Shown piece by piece: positions 1 through 16,700 of a DNA stretch of 64,000 nt. The DNA comes from Myoxocephalus aenaeus (lineage: Eukaryota > Chordata > Actinopteri > Perciformes > Cottidae): positions 1,543,001-1,607,000 of the forward strand of contig JBAMJR010000154.1 in the NCBI GenBank assembly GCA_038501785.1, given 5' to 3'. Under the pieces are notes generated by a model. The model ran no database searches and was not told where the DNA came from. It saw only the letters and a list, made by a program, of their open reading frames with translations. Both the position numbers and the translations under genes were made by a program. Every line of letters begins with the position of its first letter. Within the stretch, counting starts at the first letter, position 1.

Positions 1-250
1 TGCTGAGACTATTGTGATAAGGTGCCCGATGCGAGACAGAGCATTTTTTTCCATTGCTTCTCAACATGGCGCCGCCCGAGCCAGCGGATTGCCGCCAACG
101 GTGATGAGAGTACAAACTATACGGGAAACCCGCTGACGGAGCTAGCAGTGGTAACAGGAGGGTGAACCGGAGTGTGGGTGCTACGCTTCATGACGGCGTC
201 GGTCGGTGCGGCAAGTCAGTGAGGAATGCTCACGTGCACAAAAAAACTAA
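1..250. promoter_or_regulatory. CpG-rich promoter-like segment
   Basis: This short stretch is much richer in CpG than the AT-rich DNA that follows; CG dinucleotides cluster at about 62-110 and 185-215. It contains AACATGGCGCCG at about 63-74, which resembles the YY1 motif often found at transcription starts of housekeeping genes. Short plus-strand ATG frames start here (for example at about 66 and 190) but close within a dozen codons or run into possible GT donors. I infer a promoter or first exon of an unidentified transcript. Its direction and owner cannot be decided from this window. Confidence 0.35.
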
Positions 251-2146
251 GTGCCTCTCCATTCAAGCAAGGAGAGAGTTTGCTGCCATATTAATGCTCT
301 GAATGTTGCATTTCAAAAGATGTGATCATCTGTAGTGAAGTACTTTTTAACTTAACAGTCAAGCATGTACAGAAAAGGCCCCGATTTAAAATAATTGACA
401 TTTAAAAACATTATTGTTGCCAGAAACATTGGTATTACTAAGTTTTTAATGTTGACATATATAAGATACAATTATTTGACGAGTGTCCTAAGTAATCCCA
501 TCTCTGAACAAGTATGATTTTACGCGATTAAAGAAGCCATTTTATTCATTATCACCTTAAGTTCATGTTGCAGCTCCAGGCTGTTTGTGTGCTTTGAGGC
601 TTGTTTACCCTGTGAGGCATACCGAGGGGAATTGAACACCCAGGAGGTCTGACAGTTTATGACAACATCTACAGCCTCAGTATGTTATTACTCCGCTGCT
701 GACCTTTCTGGAGTGATGGTGATGACAACTGTGGGTTTAATTGGATGTTTGTGTACATTTTCTTTTTATTAATATAATACGTTAGGGACTCGTTTGATCC
801 TCTTGTTTTAAATAAAAGCAACCATATTTTTGGATTTACACACCATGCAATTAACTGGAACATTGTGGATGAATTTAAGGCAGTTTGTCGATTATATAAT
901 CTACATAAAAAGGGTCGTGGAGCTTTAGTCCGTCTCATTTATGTTTTCTAAATAGCTGCTATTTTCGTTGTGTGCATGTTCACTGAAGCATTGCAGGGGC
1001 AAAGTGGCGTTTCTTGCTGCACACTGACGTTACCAGTTTGCTTTTCTGGCGATTCGCTCCGTGCCACAATGGTAGGAGAGGCATAGTAGCAGTTTGGCAC
1101 GTTTGAACATGTTAGCAGCGCATAATTTCTGTGTTCTATAATGTTTTACACAGTTAATGGTTTAAGGCGCATGCACACATTATTTTCCAAAATCCCACAA
1201 GTGTATTTTGAAGTTTTTTGCCTGCTAGTTTCACTTTTTTTAAGAACCGTGTAAACCTTGACAAAGAAAAGACTGGCCAGGCCTGGCTTTGAGTACTCCA
1301 CCAGCGTCACTTTGTGTCTATCAATATCAATCCTGTATGTCCTTTCTTTCTCTAAAAGCCTGATGGTCCCTCAGTCAATCAGATGTATGAAAAACCGGGC
1401 TGTTTGCACGGTGGAAGCAGAACATCAGATAAAAAGATGTCTGGGACAAAATCTATTCCTGAGGATTTCACAATCTGTCGTCCCTGGACTTTCTATGGTT
1501 TGACAACACAGGGAAGACAGTTATTTCAGCCCAATTCCCCCTCTGCCAGGGAAGGCTTTGTGTGCGTGTGCACTGAAGAGTGGCTTTAGGCTTAATTAAC
1601 AAGTCATTTTGCATATTTTCAGTGCAGGGCAGCTCTACATCTTGTAGGTTATACTTCTAACACACTGTGCTCCACACCTAATTCTAATGTATGGTATAAA
1701 TGTTCTAACAAATGCCATTTGTTGTTTTTTTATGCCTTAAATATAGTTCTATGCTTTAACAAAATTAGATGTGGACACTGCTGTATTTATCTATTTTGTT
1801 CTTATATAAATTTAAAGGGGATTTGGTGATGAAGAGAAACATTGTGTTAAATGAGGCAAACATTTAATTGGATGTAAGCGTCCATCACTTTTCTGACTGT
1901 ATGTTATATTATACATATTTTAACTTAATTTCACTGTGTATTGTTTCTTTTTTTATGTTACAAGGACCCCCTGTGTTAGACTCCTGCCATGACACCAGCA
2001 TACAGTGCAATACCAGTTGATGTGGTACAACTAACTAAAATGGACTTTCTCACTCAAAAGCATTTAGTGTGATCCAGGTTTTGAGTCTGGAAATTTAACA
2101 GACTCACTTCATTAAATTGAAAAATAAATTGATCTGACAGGCTCAC
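251..2146. other. AT-rich non-coding stretch, probably dnajc3 intron 9
   Basis: No coding exon is recognisable on either strand. The remaining dnajc3 exons, which should encode the last TPR helices and the J domain with its HPD motif, were looked for on the minus strand and not found, so they are probably left of the window. The DNA is AT-rich with no obvious transposon ends. Confidence 0.4.
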
Positions 2147-7340
<5,194 letters not shown>

Positions 7341-7560
7341 GGTTCGACTTGCATCAGACAGGTCCACTCTCGTTGTCTCACACACGTCAGCCGATGCTAT
7401 TCTTTACTAGTGTTTCGCTTAATTCTCAACAGTCCCATGTGTTGGCCGATATTTATTCATCATTGCTTTTCTTTTCCCAGTCACAGCGGACCAGAGTACG
7501 GCCGGTCGTGTGTGGCTGTGATTGGCTGGATCGTTAGGAAAACCCCGCCCACTTCTGCTG
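7341..7560 (-). promoter_or_regulatory. dnajc3 upstream region with an ERSE-like site
   Basis: Read on the gene strand, about 165-185 bases upstream of the ATG, there is CCAAT, nine bases, then ACACG (plus-strand 7507-7525). The ER stress response element is CCAAT-N9-CCACG, so this is one base off with exact spacing. Mammalian DNAJC3 is a known unfolded-protein-response target driven by such elements. The sequence match is direct; function here is inferred. Confidence 0.45.
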
Positions 7561-8650
7561 GTTCAACAGCGAGGAGCCACGGCAGCACAAGACTTGTCCC
7601 CACCCTGCGCGTGTGCGCGTGGTTTTGTTTTTCTACATTTTGGGGAACCACACGTTGTGGGGACCCCACAAAGTGCTGGACCCCACAAAGCAACCACGTA
7701 CCCCAATATGTTAGTTTATGTGGGGCTGTGGGTAATAATGTGTGCAAGAACAAAGAGAGCTGGTGTCCGGGGGCTTGGACCCATGGAGAAACATTTGGGC
7801 CGTAAAACCTCAAATTAGATGGCCTCTGGCATACTACTAGTATTCCACCTTATACGTTGAATTATTTATTGCATATTTCAATGAGTTTGCCTACACTATA
7901 GTAAAGCTGTTGATAATTATTGCATTAAAGAGAATTGAGCTTGTGTGTTTTGAGTGTCTGTAGATTGCTATTAATATATTAAAATCACGCCTGTTCTTCA
8001 CTGATCAGAATTTTTGTAATTAGTAATCATTAGACCTTATTCATTATTTTTTTAATTGACATCTTCACTGAGGAAGTCCCCAGTCTGTGTTATCAATGCA
8101 ATTCTTCAACTAATAATGTAGGCTAGACTTAAATGAGTAATCGGCTGTTTGGTTGGCAGGGTGCATATGGAAAGCTCTGCTTCTCATCCTTTTGTGTATG
8201 ATTATGCTAGGTGTGGCAGTTTATGATTTAGAGAACACTGGCACATCCAGGCACACCAGTGCTGCCAACAACAGTCTAGAGACTGGTTGTTCTTGTTACA
8301 AGTATTCACAAAGAAAAACAGTTCTAGTATGTGTAAGAATAAGTGTTAGAAAGATAAATTCAATAATCTTGGCATGTATTACATTTATCACAAAATCCTC
8401 AATAGTCAAATGTAACAAATACAAGATACTTTCAAGATACACGATATGTGTTGTAATGCTACTCACCTGAGTTGGTGGTAAATAAAATAGTATACTGGGA
8501 CATATGGTTATAATGAGAGTGGTAAATTAGGGAGCAGACATTCAGCAATGGTGGAAATATTCAGATGATTGTAAAAGTAGCAATATCACTATTGACACAC
8601 TCATTAACATAAATATTACAAGTAAAAGACCTCCATTCAAAATGTTACTT
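7561..8650. other. Intergenic, dnajc3 upstream to first MITE
   Basis: At 7640-7700 a short motif resembling GGGGACCCCACAAAG recurs. The rest is AT-rich. Open frames here (for example 7314-7813) have no recognisable product and are not called. Confidence 0.5.
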
Positions 8651-8995
8651 AAAAGGCCAGAGTGTACTATTTAGGGTGATCTATTTGCAGGAATATAATA
8701 TGATATTCTGATGTTTTCCCTTGTGTGTAATCACCTGAAAATAACATTAATTGTGTTTTTGTTACCTTAGAATTAGTCATTAATATCTACATACTCTTCA
8801 CGGAGTGAGGTGCCACCAAGTGTCAACAGTAGCCCAGAACGAACAAACACTGGCTCTGGAGAAGGCCATTTGCTTTTTTGCTTTGCTTGCCGTCTAGTTC
8901 TCCTAAAACACTTGGCACGAGGGAAAAGTTTAAATTGTCATAATCTGCATCCTCGCCGCTAGATGTCGCCAAATCCTACATGCAGGCCTTTTAAG
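8650..8995. mobile_element. MITE (fish hAT-like family), copy 1
   Basis: The left end reads CCAGAGTGTACTATTTAG. The reverse complement of the right end reads CCTGCATGTAGGATTTGG followed by the phrase CATCTAGCGGCGAGGATGCAG-like, which also appears inside the MITE at 45750-46085. Both ends are preceded by CTTAAAAGG in inverted orientation. Non-coding. Confidence 0.5.
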
Positions 8996-9689
8996 TAAAA
9001 GTACAAGAAGCATGTCATTACAAAATCAAAAGTAAAATGACTCCTTATGAAAATGGTACCCAACTAATTATTATGTACATAATCATTATTATTGATGCAT
9101 TAACACATACGCAGTATTATAATATTTAAGTTAGTCGAGGTGCAGCTAACTTTAACTGCTATATGTTAAACTATAACCAAGCACATATATAAACAGATCA
9201 TGTGTTATTGTATGCAAAATCCTACTGTGCAAAGTAACTATTCATTTTAGGCGTCAGATAAATGTAATGAAGTAAAAGGTAAAACTAATTATCTGCAATG
9301 TGAAGTAGAATAAGTACTGTACATGGAAACTACATGTAAGTACATTGATTGAGTGAATCTACTTTACAACAATGCTATTTAATTATAAATATTTGAATCC
9401 TGATGAGTCTATCTAAAACAAAGTAACTATATTATCTACATTTCTATAAAACAATAATTAGTGGCAACAACAACAACAACAACATCTAAACATCTACATA
9501 ATTACACATTTTGGGACTTGAATAGCACAGACCCAGTGCTTTTTAAAATATGTTTGCTGTGGAAAAAGGCCATTTCTAAATTTGATATTAAAGCTCAAAT
9601 ATGGATTTTGAAATATAAAATGATCATGAAAATAAAGCCACACATACATTTTATGGACAAGGACAGAAACACAGAATATTGAAACGAGG
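8996..9689. other. 3' flank of claudin gene A, nothing recognised
   Basis: AT-rich DNA downstream of gene A on its coding strand. It holds a short (CAA)n run at about 9467-9484 and no other signal. Confidence 0.5.
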
Positions 9690-10888
9690 TCACACATATG
9701 CATTTGTAGCTGTCGTCTTGGTGGTAGTGGTGATTCCAGAGATGCTGCTGCCTCTGCTGCCACTGGTGGTCCCGGATATTCTGCTCCCACTAGTCACTGT
9801 GCGAGCTGAAGAAATGCTTTTTTTTGTCGAAACAACTGTGTAGGCATCAGGAAACTGGTAGTCGGGGTATTTTTTTGAGCTGTGAGGTTCAGATTCAAGA
9901 AATGGGCGGTTATTTTACTGTCGGCAATAGAAATGCTGGAAAGAAAATATCAGTGACAGTGGCAGAATTTTACCTTGAGTGGCACCCTTCCCTCCCGGCA
10001 AAGATACTGTAAATAAGGCCTCCGACAACAAGCAAGGTGGAGCCTCCCCAGCCGATAAAGACACCAACGCCTATTTCAAATCTGGCCATAAATACAAGTA
10101 TAATATATAAATGTACAATTCTTCCTTGATAGAGTCATCTGGTAAATGTTGATGCATAATATAATGTGAGTTTGTAGTATATTTTATGTCACTTGAAATG
10201 TGTACATACTTTTGAGGTTTGTAGTTAGAGTCTTGAAATTCTGCTCTAATTTTGTTTCCATAATAGGAGAAAGCAATCATAGAACACATCCCTAAAACAA
10301 TAATAACATATTGAGTTAAGATTAATATTACAGTGTATTGCTATGTGACTTCTTTCAAATAAGTCTGTAATGTCTTACCTCCAATAAGGTAGTTCATGCC
10401 CCCAGCAAAGGTTACTCTTGCATTAACAATCTCTGATCCACCAACCTTAGTGCACTTCATTCCCACTAAGACCAGAACGGATCCAAAGAAAGCCAGGATA
10501 ATAGCGATGATGATGAGAGCACGGCACATGTGAATGTCCCCTGTCCAAGAACAGCAAAGTAATAATATGGAGCATCCATTAAAATGTGGAGTAAAAAAGA
10601 CTATGGATCTTGTTTTTCCTCATCATCATGCCTTGTGCTTAAACACATTTACTTACAATTCAAAGCAAGCATTGATGGAATTCCCTTGCAGTCAGATACT
10701 CCAGTTGAATCGGATATACAATCCTTCCACAGGTTGGAAAAGTAGTTTGAGGTGGTCAACACTATGCTGTCTACCTCAGACCATGTCCATATCTCTGTTG
10801 GCATTGTGGAACAAACCAGGATCCATCCTGTTATACAGACTACAAAGCAGCCAATCTCCATGTACATCACCACAGTCCTGTAACTCAT
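9690..10888 (-). CDS. claudin-10-like gene A, complete, five exons
   Basis: Four-pass tight-junction protein that should line paracellular ion pores. Exons on the minus strand: 10657-10888, 10379-10540, 10210-10291, 9974-10081, 9690-9789; phases join to a 227-aa protein, the usual claudin-10 length. Exon 1 has TM1 and the first extracellular loop with the claudin signature W..NLW..C..C (SNLWKDCISDSTGVSDCK). Exon 2 has TM2 and GMKCTKVGG, exon 3 the TM3 start, exon 4 TM4 (GVGVFIGWGGSTLLVVGG). Exon 5 is a Ser/Gly/Thr-rich tail ending NAYV, a PDZ-binding terminus. The exon 5 acceptor was chosen at ACTAG because the earlier AG at CTTCAG would give an immediate stop. The loop is acidic (PTEIWTWSEVDS). 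Which teleost cldn10 orthologue this is cannot be told without a tree. Confidence 0.9.
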
Positions 10889-11706
10889 GCTTGCCTTGAA
10901 TTTGAGCCTCTATACAGAGAAAGGTAAAATCCAACAACTCCTGATCACAAACTGTGGAGCCCCGCAGGAAACACACCCACGACAGGCCAAACTTGGTTTG
11001 TGTACATCATCACATGTTTTGCCTTGAACTATGTGTCCACTGTTTTGTGACAGCACCTTGTGATGTGTTAGTTGTTGATATAATACACGAGCCGACCAGC
11101 ATGGGTTCCGTCTTATGTACCGTGCAGCTCTTACGACAGATGATGTGTTAAAGTCTAAAAATGCAAACAAGGCAATGGCAAACACATGAAAGTTTTGAAT
11201 TATTACATCCTTGATTGATAATATAATTATAAATTATGAAACAATTTTGTTACACATTGATGTTGACAGATTCACTCATATTTGTGTAAAAGGTTTGAAC
11301 TGAGAAAATGCTGGTGCAAAATGCTGAGGACTATATCACTATTATTATTCTCGTAGTATTCAAATTATTTGAATGTCACTGTAAAGATTTACTGATGAAT
11401 GAGCAATTAAGCTATTTATTTGAAAATATTTAATGTATAATGACACTGAAATGCTCTGTGACATATTAAGACTTTTCACCTTCCCTTCAAATATGTTTGA
11501 TGACGCTACAAGATTTATTAGTATAGTTTCTCTTAAATTGACTTATAATATAATGAGTTATATATTTATACACTGTTTAATGTTATTGTCTGACAGATGA
11601 TGTACATGAGTTGAGTAAATTGAAGGTGATAACCAGTGGTTGGTTGATTGAGAGAGATCTTATCTGAATCAGAACCATTTATTGCCATGTATGTTTACAC
11701 ATACAT

Positions 11707-11716
<10 letters not shown>
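10889..11716 (-). promoter_or_regulatory. Upstream region of claudin gene A (duplicated at 24.8-25.6 kb)
   Basis: This stretch is repeated almost base for base at about 24801-25619, including the start of exon 1. No TATA box or CpG island is evident. Its retention in two copies is part of a segmental duplication described separately. Confidence 0.5.

Positions 11717-11784
<68 letters not shown>
11711..11784. repeat. (TG)n microsatellite
   Basis: About 74 bases of uninterrupted TG repeat at the outer end of the duplicated gene A upstream region. The second copy of the duplication also ends at a TG run (25616-25668). Confidence 0.95.
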
Positions 11785-11789
<5 letters not shown>

Positions 11790-12216
11790 TGTGATGTCTT
11801 GAGAGGTCGGGATCGTGAGGTGAGGCGTGGGTGTACAGATCAAGAGGACAAGCAGTGTTTTTTTAACTCAAAGTTCTGTATTCAGATTCTTCTTAGCAAA
11901 AAGTTAACTTAACTCCAACAAAAGGTCGTTACACAAAACTAACGTCAGTACTTCAGTTTACTCCTGGTTCATTGTCTTTAACGTAATATCAAAACTCCCT
12001 TTCTTCTCCTACGCGCCTGTCCTTTGTTCTCCCTCATGCCAGCTCTACACAGAGTAATCAGCCTCATCTCTTTCATCTGGGCAGCAGCCTTGGGCCCGGC
12101 TGCCCTGCTGCCTATGGAAATTGTAGTTCATTCACCAGATGCCATGATGGATTGTAGTCCCTGCTGCAACCATGTACCTCCCATTGATGGCACTCCCTCT
12201 CATGACATCACAATAT
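11785..12216. mobile_element. MITE with TATATTGTGATGTC termini
   Basis: The left terminus TATATTGTGATGTC followed by TTGAGAGG is matched in inverted orientation at 12196-12216 with one mismatch over more than 20 bases. The interior (about 430 bases) is non-coding. It sits between the TG repeat and an AT repeat, so the target duplication cannot be read. It is absent from the second copy of the gene A duplication. Confidence 0.6.
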
Positions 12217-12248
12217 ATATATATATATATATACTGTATATATATATA
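12211..12248. repeat. (AT)n microsatellite between two MITEs
   Basis: TA dinucleotide run with one CTG interruption, joining the two MITEs. Confidence 0.9.
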
Positions 12249-12550
12249 CCGTACTTTTCGGGTTATAAGCCGCTACTGCCTTCGGTCAGTGTCCCCGACA
12301 GCTCCCCGCTGTAGCCAGCTGGGGCTCCTGCTAGCGCTCCGTCACTTCCCCGCTAACTTCCGCTAGCTCCCTGAAAACCACCGAAGGTAGCGGGACCAGG
12401 CTCGACACCCGACTTGGGCAGAGGGGACGCGGGCAGTAGCAGCAGCAGCGGGCAGTAGCAGCAGCAGTGGCCGGTAGCAGCAGAAGCGCTAGCTAGCAGC
12501 GCTACTAGCATCGCTAGCTAGGAGCGGCTTATAACCCGAAAAGTACGGTA
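12247..12550. mobile_element. MITE with 28-bp inverted ends and TA target
   Basis: The ends are inverted copies: TACCGTACTTTTCGGGTTAT then AAGCCGCT at the left, and the exact complement at 12523-12550. The element begins with TA and ends with TA, as in Tc1/mariner-type insertions; the TATAAGCCGC-type terminus resembles a widespread vertebrate MITE family. The interior has GCAGTAGCAGCAGCAG triplet repeats (about 12431-12484) and a GCTAGCTAGC run. No transposase. Confidence 0.8.
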
Positions 12551-12897
12551 ATGTTGTGTTTTATATTTTAATTAGTATCAAAGATACAGTCAACATATGA
12601 AATACAAACTAACACACACTTACATACACTCGCATAAATAACACAATTGAAAATGATTAAACAGGCCAATTAGGACCAAATGTTTTGGATTTTTGCTGTT
12701 TGATTATAATATATGCATATTCCTAAAATCCAATGTACAGTAATATGTACAACTGAGAAAGACAGAGGTTGTTTGCTATATATAAAATAAAATAAAAATC
12801 AGTTAGTAAGCTGTATCATAAAACTTTAAATTCAAACTCTTGGAAGAAAATTGAAATATTCTAAACTTATTCCCTGGTGAGTCACAAATTAATATTC
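12551..12897. other. 3' flank of claudin gene B, left part, split off by the LINE
   Basis: From about 12668 this DNA matches the 3' flank of gene D at about 36215-36480 (shared phrases around CCTAAAATCCAATG and TTGGAAGAAA). The match stops where the L2 LINE begins and resumes on its other side. Confidence 0.65.
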
Positions 12898-13289
12898 AAT
12901 TCAATTCAATTTTTCAATTCAATTCAATTCAGTTTATTTTATATAGCCCAACATCACAAATACAAGTTTGCCTCGGAGGGCTTTACAATCTGTACACATA
13001 ACATCCCTGTCCCGGGACCTCACATCGGATCAGGAAAAACTCCCCTAGAAAGATAGTAAAAACCCTTTCACAGGGAAAAAAGGGAAGAAACCTGAGGGAG
13101 AGCAACAGAGGAGGATCCCTCTCCCCGGATGGACAGAAGCAATAGATGTCATGTGGCCAGAATGAATAGCGTAGTTACAGCACATTCAATGAATATGACA
13201 GAAATTATTCATATAATGAGTATTAGGCATGGTCCATGATCCTGATAATCCATGAAGCAGAAGGCGGTAGAGAGGAGGGGGGCATCAGA

Positions 13290-13460
13290 AGGGCCATGGC
13301 AGCAGGCAGGACCGGTTCCAGGCCGGTTCCATCAGCAGGGCCATGGCAGCAGGCAGGACCGGTTCCAGGCAGCCATGGATCCATGGCAGGAGGGGTGGGT
13401 GGGGGGGGCGGCAGGACCCGGGGAAGGACCCGGGGCAGGACCGGTTCCAGGCAGCCATGA
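13290..13460. repeat. Minisatellite in the LINE 3' UTR
   Basis: Imperfect tandem copies of a roughly 30-base unit containing CCATGGCAGCAGGCAGGACC and GGTTCCAGGC, followed by a G-rich stretch. Reading frames over it are not genes. Confidence 0.8.
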
Positions 13461-13700
13461 ATCCATGGAAAAAGAAAGTAGAGTTAGTAATGTGCATTGA
13501 AGAGACAATAGTTTATCCAGATGGAGAGAAAGAAGAGGAGAGGAGGAGTGAAAGAGGAAGAGAAGAGGAGCGAAAGAGGAAGAGAAGAGGAGCTCAGTGT
13601 ATCCTAAGATGTCCCCCAGCAGTCTAGGCCTATAGCAGCATATCTAGGGGCTGGACCAGGGCAAACCTGAGCCAGCCCTAACTATAAGCCTGAAACAGCC

Positions 13701-16700
13701 CTAAGTATAAGCGCTATCAAAGAGGAAAGTCTTAAGTCTACTCTTAAATGAGGTGACTGTGTCTGCCCCCCGGACTGAAAGTGGAAGCTGATTCCACAGA
13801 AGAGGAGCACGATAACTGAAAGCTCTAGCCCCCAACCTACTTTTTAAGACTCTGGGAACCACAAGTAACCCTGCATTCAGTGAGCGTAACGCTCTGGTGG
13901 GGTAATATGGCACTATAAGCTCTTTAAGATATGATGGTGCATCACCAGCTAAGGCTTTATAGGTGAGGAGGAGGATTTTAAATATGATTCTCGATCTTAC
14001 AGGAAGCCAGTGGAGAGCAGCTAATACAGGAGTAATGTGATCTCTCTTCCGAGTCCTTGTTAGTACACGAGCTGCAGCATTCTGGATCAGCTGGAGAGAC
14101 CCAAGGGACTTTCCGGAGCAGCCTGATAATACGGAGTTACAGTAATCCAGTCTTGAAGTAACAAATGCGTGGATCAATGTTTCTGCATCGCTTTGAGACA
14201 GGATGTGCCGGATCTTTGAGATGTTCCGTAGGTGAAAAAAGGCAGTCCTTGAGATCTGTTTCACGTGGGAGCCAAAGGATAGGTCCTGGTCAAAAATAAC
14301 TCCGAGATTCCTTACGGTGGTGGTGGATGCCAGAGCGATGCCATCCAGGGAAACCATATCGTCAGATAATTGATTTCTGAGGTGTTCTGGGCCGAGTAGA
14401 ATTACTTCAGTCTTGTCAGAGTTCAGCAACAGGAAGTTGCAGGTCATCCAGGTTTTGATGTCTTTAAGACACGCTTGAAGTTTAGTGACCTGGTGGATTT
14501 CATCTGGCTTGATTGACAGATATAGTTGAGTATCATCGGCATAACAGTGAAAGTTTATGGAGTGTTTTCTGATAATATTGCCTAAAGGAAGCATATATAA
14601 GGTGAATAAAATTGGTCCAAGCACAGAACCTTGTGGAACTCCATGACGAACGGCGGTGGTCATCGAGGCCTCATCGTTTACAAATACAAACTGAGATCTA
14701 TCTGATAAATACGACTTAAACCAGCTTAATGCTGTACCTTTAATACCAATTGACTGGTCTAGTCTCTGTAATAAGATGTCATGGTCAATGGTGTCAAATG
14801 CTGCACTAAGGTCTAACAGGACAAGTACAGAGACAAGTCCCCTATCTGATGCAACTAGAAGGTCATTAGTAATTGTCACTAGTGCTGTCTCTGTGCTATG
14901 ATGCTTTCTAAATCCTGACTGAAATTCCTCAAATAAACTATTGTTATGTAAAAAGTCGCACAACTGATTTGCGACTACCTTCTCCAGTATCTTAGAGAGG
15001 AAGGGAAGGTTAGAGATAGGTCTGTAGTTAGCCAACACCTCTGGATCCAGGGTGGGCTTTTTAAGAAGAGGTTTAATTACAGCTACTTTAAAAGACTGTG
15101 GTACATGACCCATTAGTAAAGACCCATTGATAATATCTAGTACAGAGGCACAAATTAAGGGTAAAACTTCTTTAAACAGCTTTGTCGGAACAGGGTCTAG
15201 GAGACAGGTAGAAGATTTAGAAGTAGAAACCATTGAAGACAGTTGGTCGAGGTTGATGGTAAAAAATCCATCCAGACGCACAGCAGGGCCCACAGCCTCC
15301 TCCATGGCCATCCCACCTGAGGATGGACCGGCAGTAGTCGAGGGCAGGAGATCACCGATCCTGTCTCTAATGGCCATAATCTTATCATTGAAGAAGTTCA
15401 TAAAGTCATTACTACTGAGGTCTATAGGAATACACGGATCCACCGAGCTATGACTCTCAGCCAGCCTGGCCACAGTGCTAAAGAGAAACCTAGGGTTGCT
15501 CTTGTTTTTCTCTATTAGTGATGAGTAGTAGGCTCCTCTGGCATTACGGAGGGCCTTCTTATATGTTCTCAGACTATCCCGCCAAACCAACCGGGACTCC
15601 TCCAGACCGTTGGAGCGCCATATGCCCTCAAGCTTCCGTGATGCTTGCTTCAATATGCAGGTCTGAGGGTTGTACAATGGAGCGAGCCTCCTTTGCTTAA
15701 TGATCCTCTTTTTTAGAGGGGCTATCGAGTCCAGCGTCACTCTCAGTGAGCCAGTAGCACTATCAACGAGCTGATCAATCTGGGAGGGAGTAAAGTTAGC
15801 ACAGGAGTCATCTGTTATATTGAGACATGGTAATGAATTAAATACAGAAGGAATCGCTTCCTTAAATCTAGCAACAGCACCGTCAGTTAGACATCTGGTG
15901 TAAAAACTCTTGCCTAACGCTGTACAATCTGGTAGCATGAACTCAAAAGTTATAAGGCAATGGTCTGATAAAAGAGGGTTCTGTGGAAACACTACTAAGT
16001 GCTCCACATCAATGCCATATGTAAGAACAAGGTCGAGGGTGTGGTTAAAGCAGTGAATCGGTTCCTGTACTCTCTGACAGAAGCCAATCGAATCTAACAA
16101 TAAGCTAAATGCAACACTAAGGCTATCATTGCTAACATCCACATGAATATTAAAATCACCTACAATAATAACCTTATCAGTCTTAAGGACCAAACTTGAC
16201 AAAAACTCAGAAAATTCAGATATAAATTCGGAGTACAAACCTGGTGCTCGGTATACCACGACAAACAGAATCGGCTGTAATGCTTTCCAGGTTGGATGTG
16301 AAATACTAAGAACGAGGCTTTCAAATGAGTTGCAGCTCAATCCAGGTTTAGGACCCATCAGCAGACCCGAGTCAAAGATGGCAGCTACTCCACCTCCTCG
16401 GCCGGTGTCTCGAGGAATGTGCATATTAACATGACTTGGAGGAGTAGATTCATTTAGGCTGACATATTCCTCATGTTTCAGCCAGGTTTCAGTAAGACAA
16501 AATACATCAATATGGTTGTCAGATATTAATTCATTTACTAATACAGCTTTAGAAGACAAAGATCTAATATTTAGGAGTCCACATTTAATTATCCTATCGT
16601 GTTGCACTATTGCAGTAGTGGTGTTAACCTTTATGAGGTTGTTTTCTATAACTCCTCTTTTGGTTACTTTTGATTTAATTAATTTAAGTGGCCGTGGGAC

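Noticed and set aside
13236..13627. Overlapping plus-strand frames rich in Gly, Arg and Glu
   Set aside because: They lie over the minisatellite and purine tract in the LINE 3' UTR.
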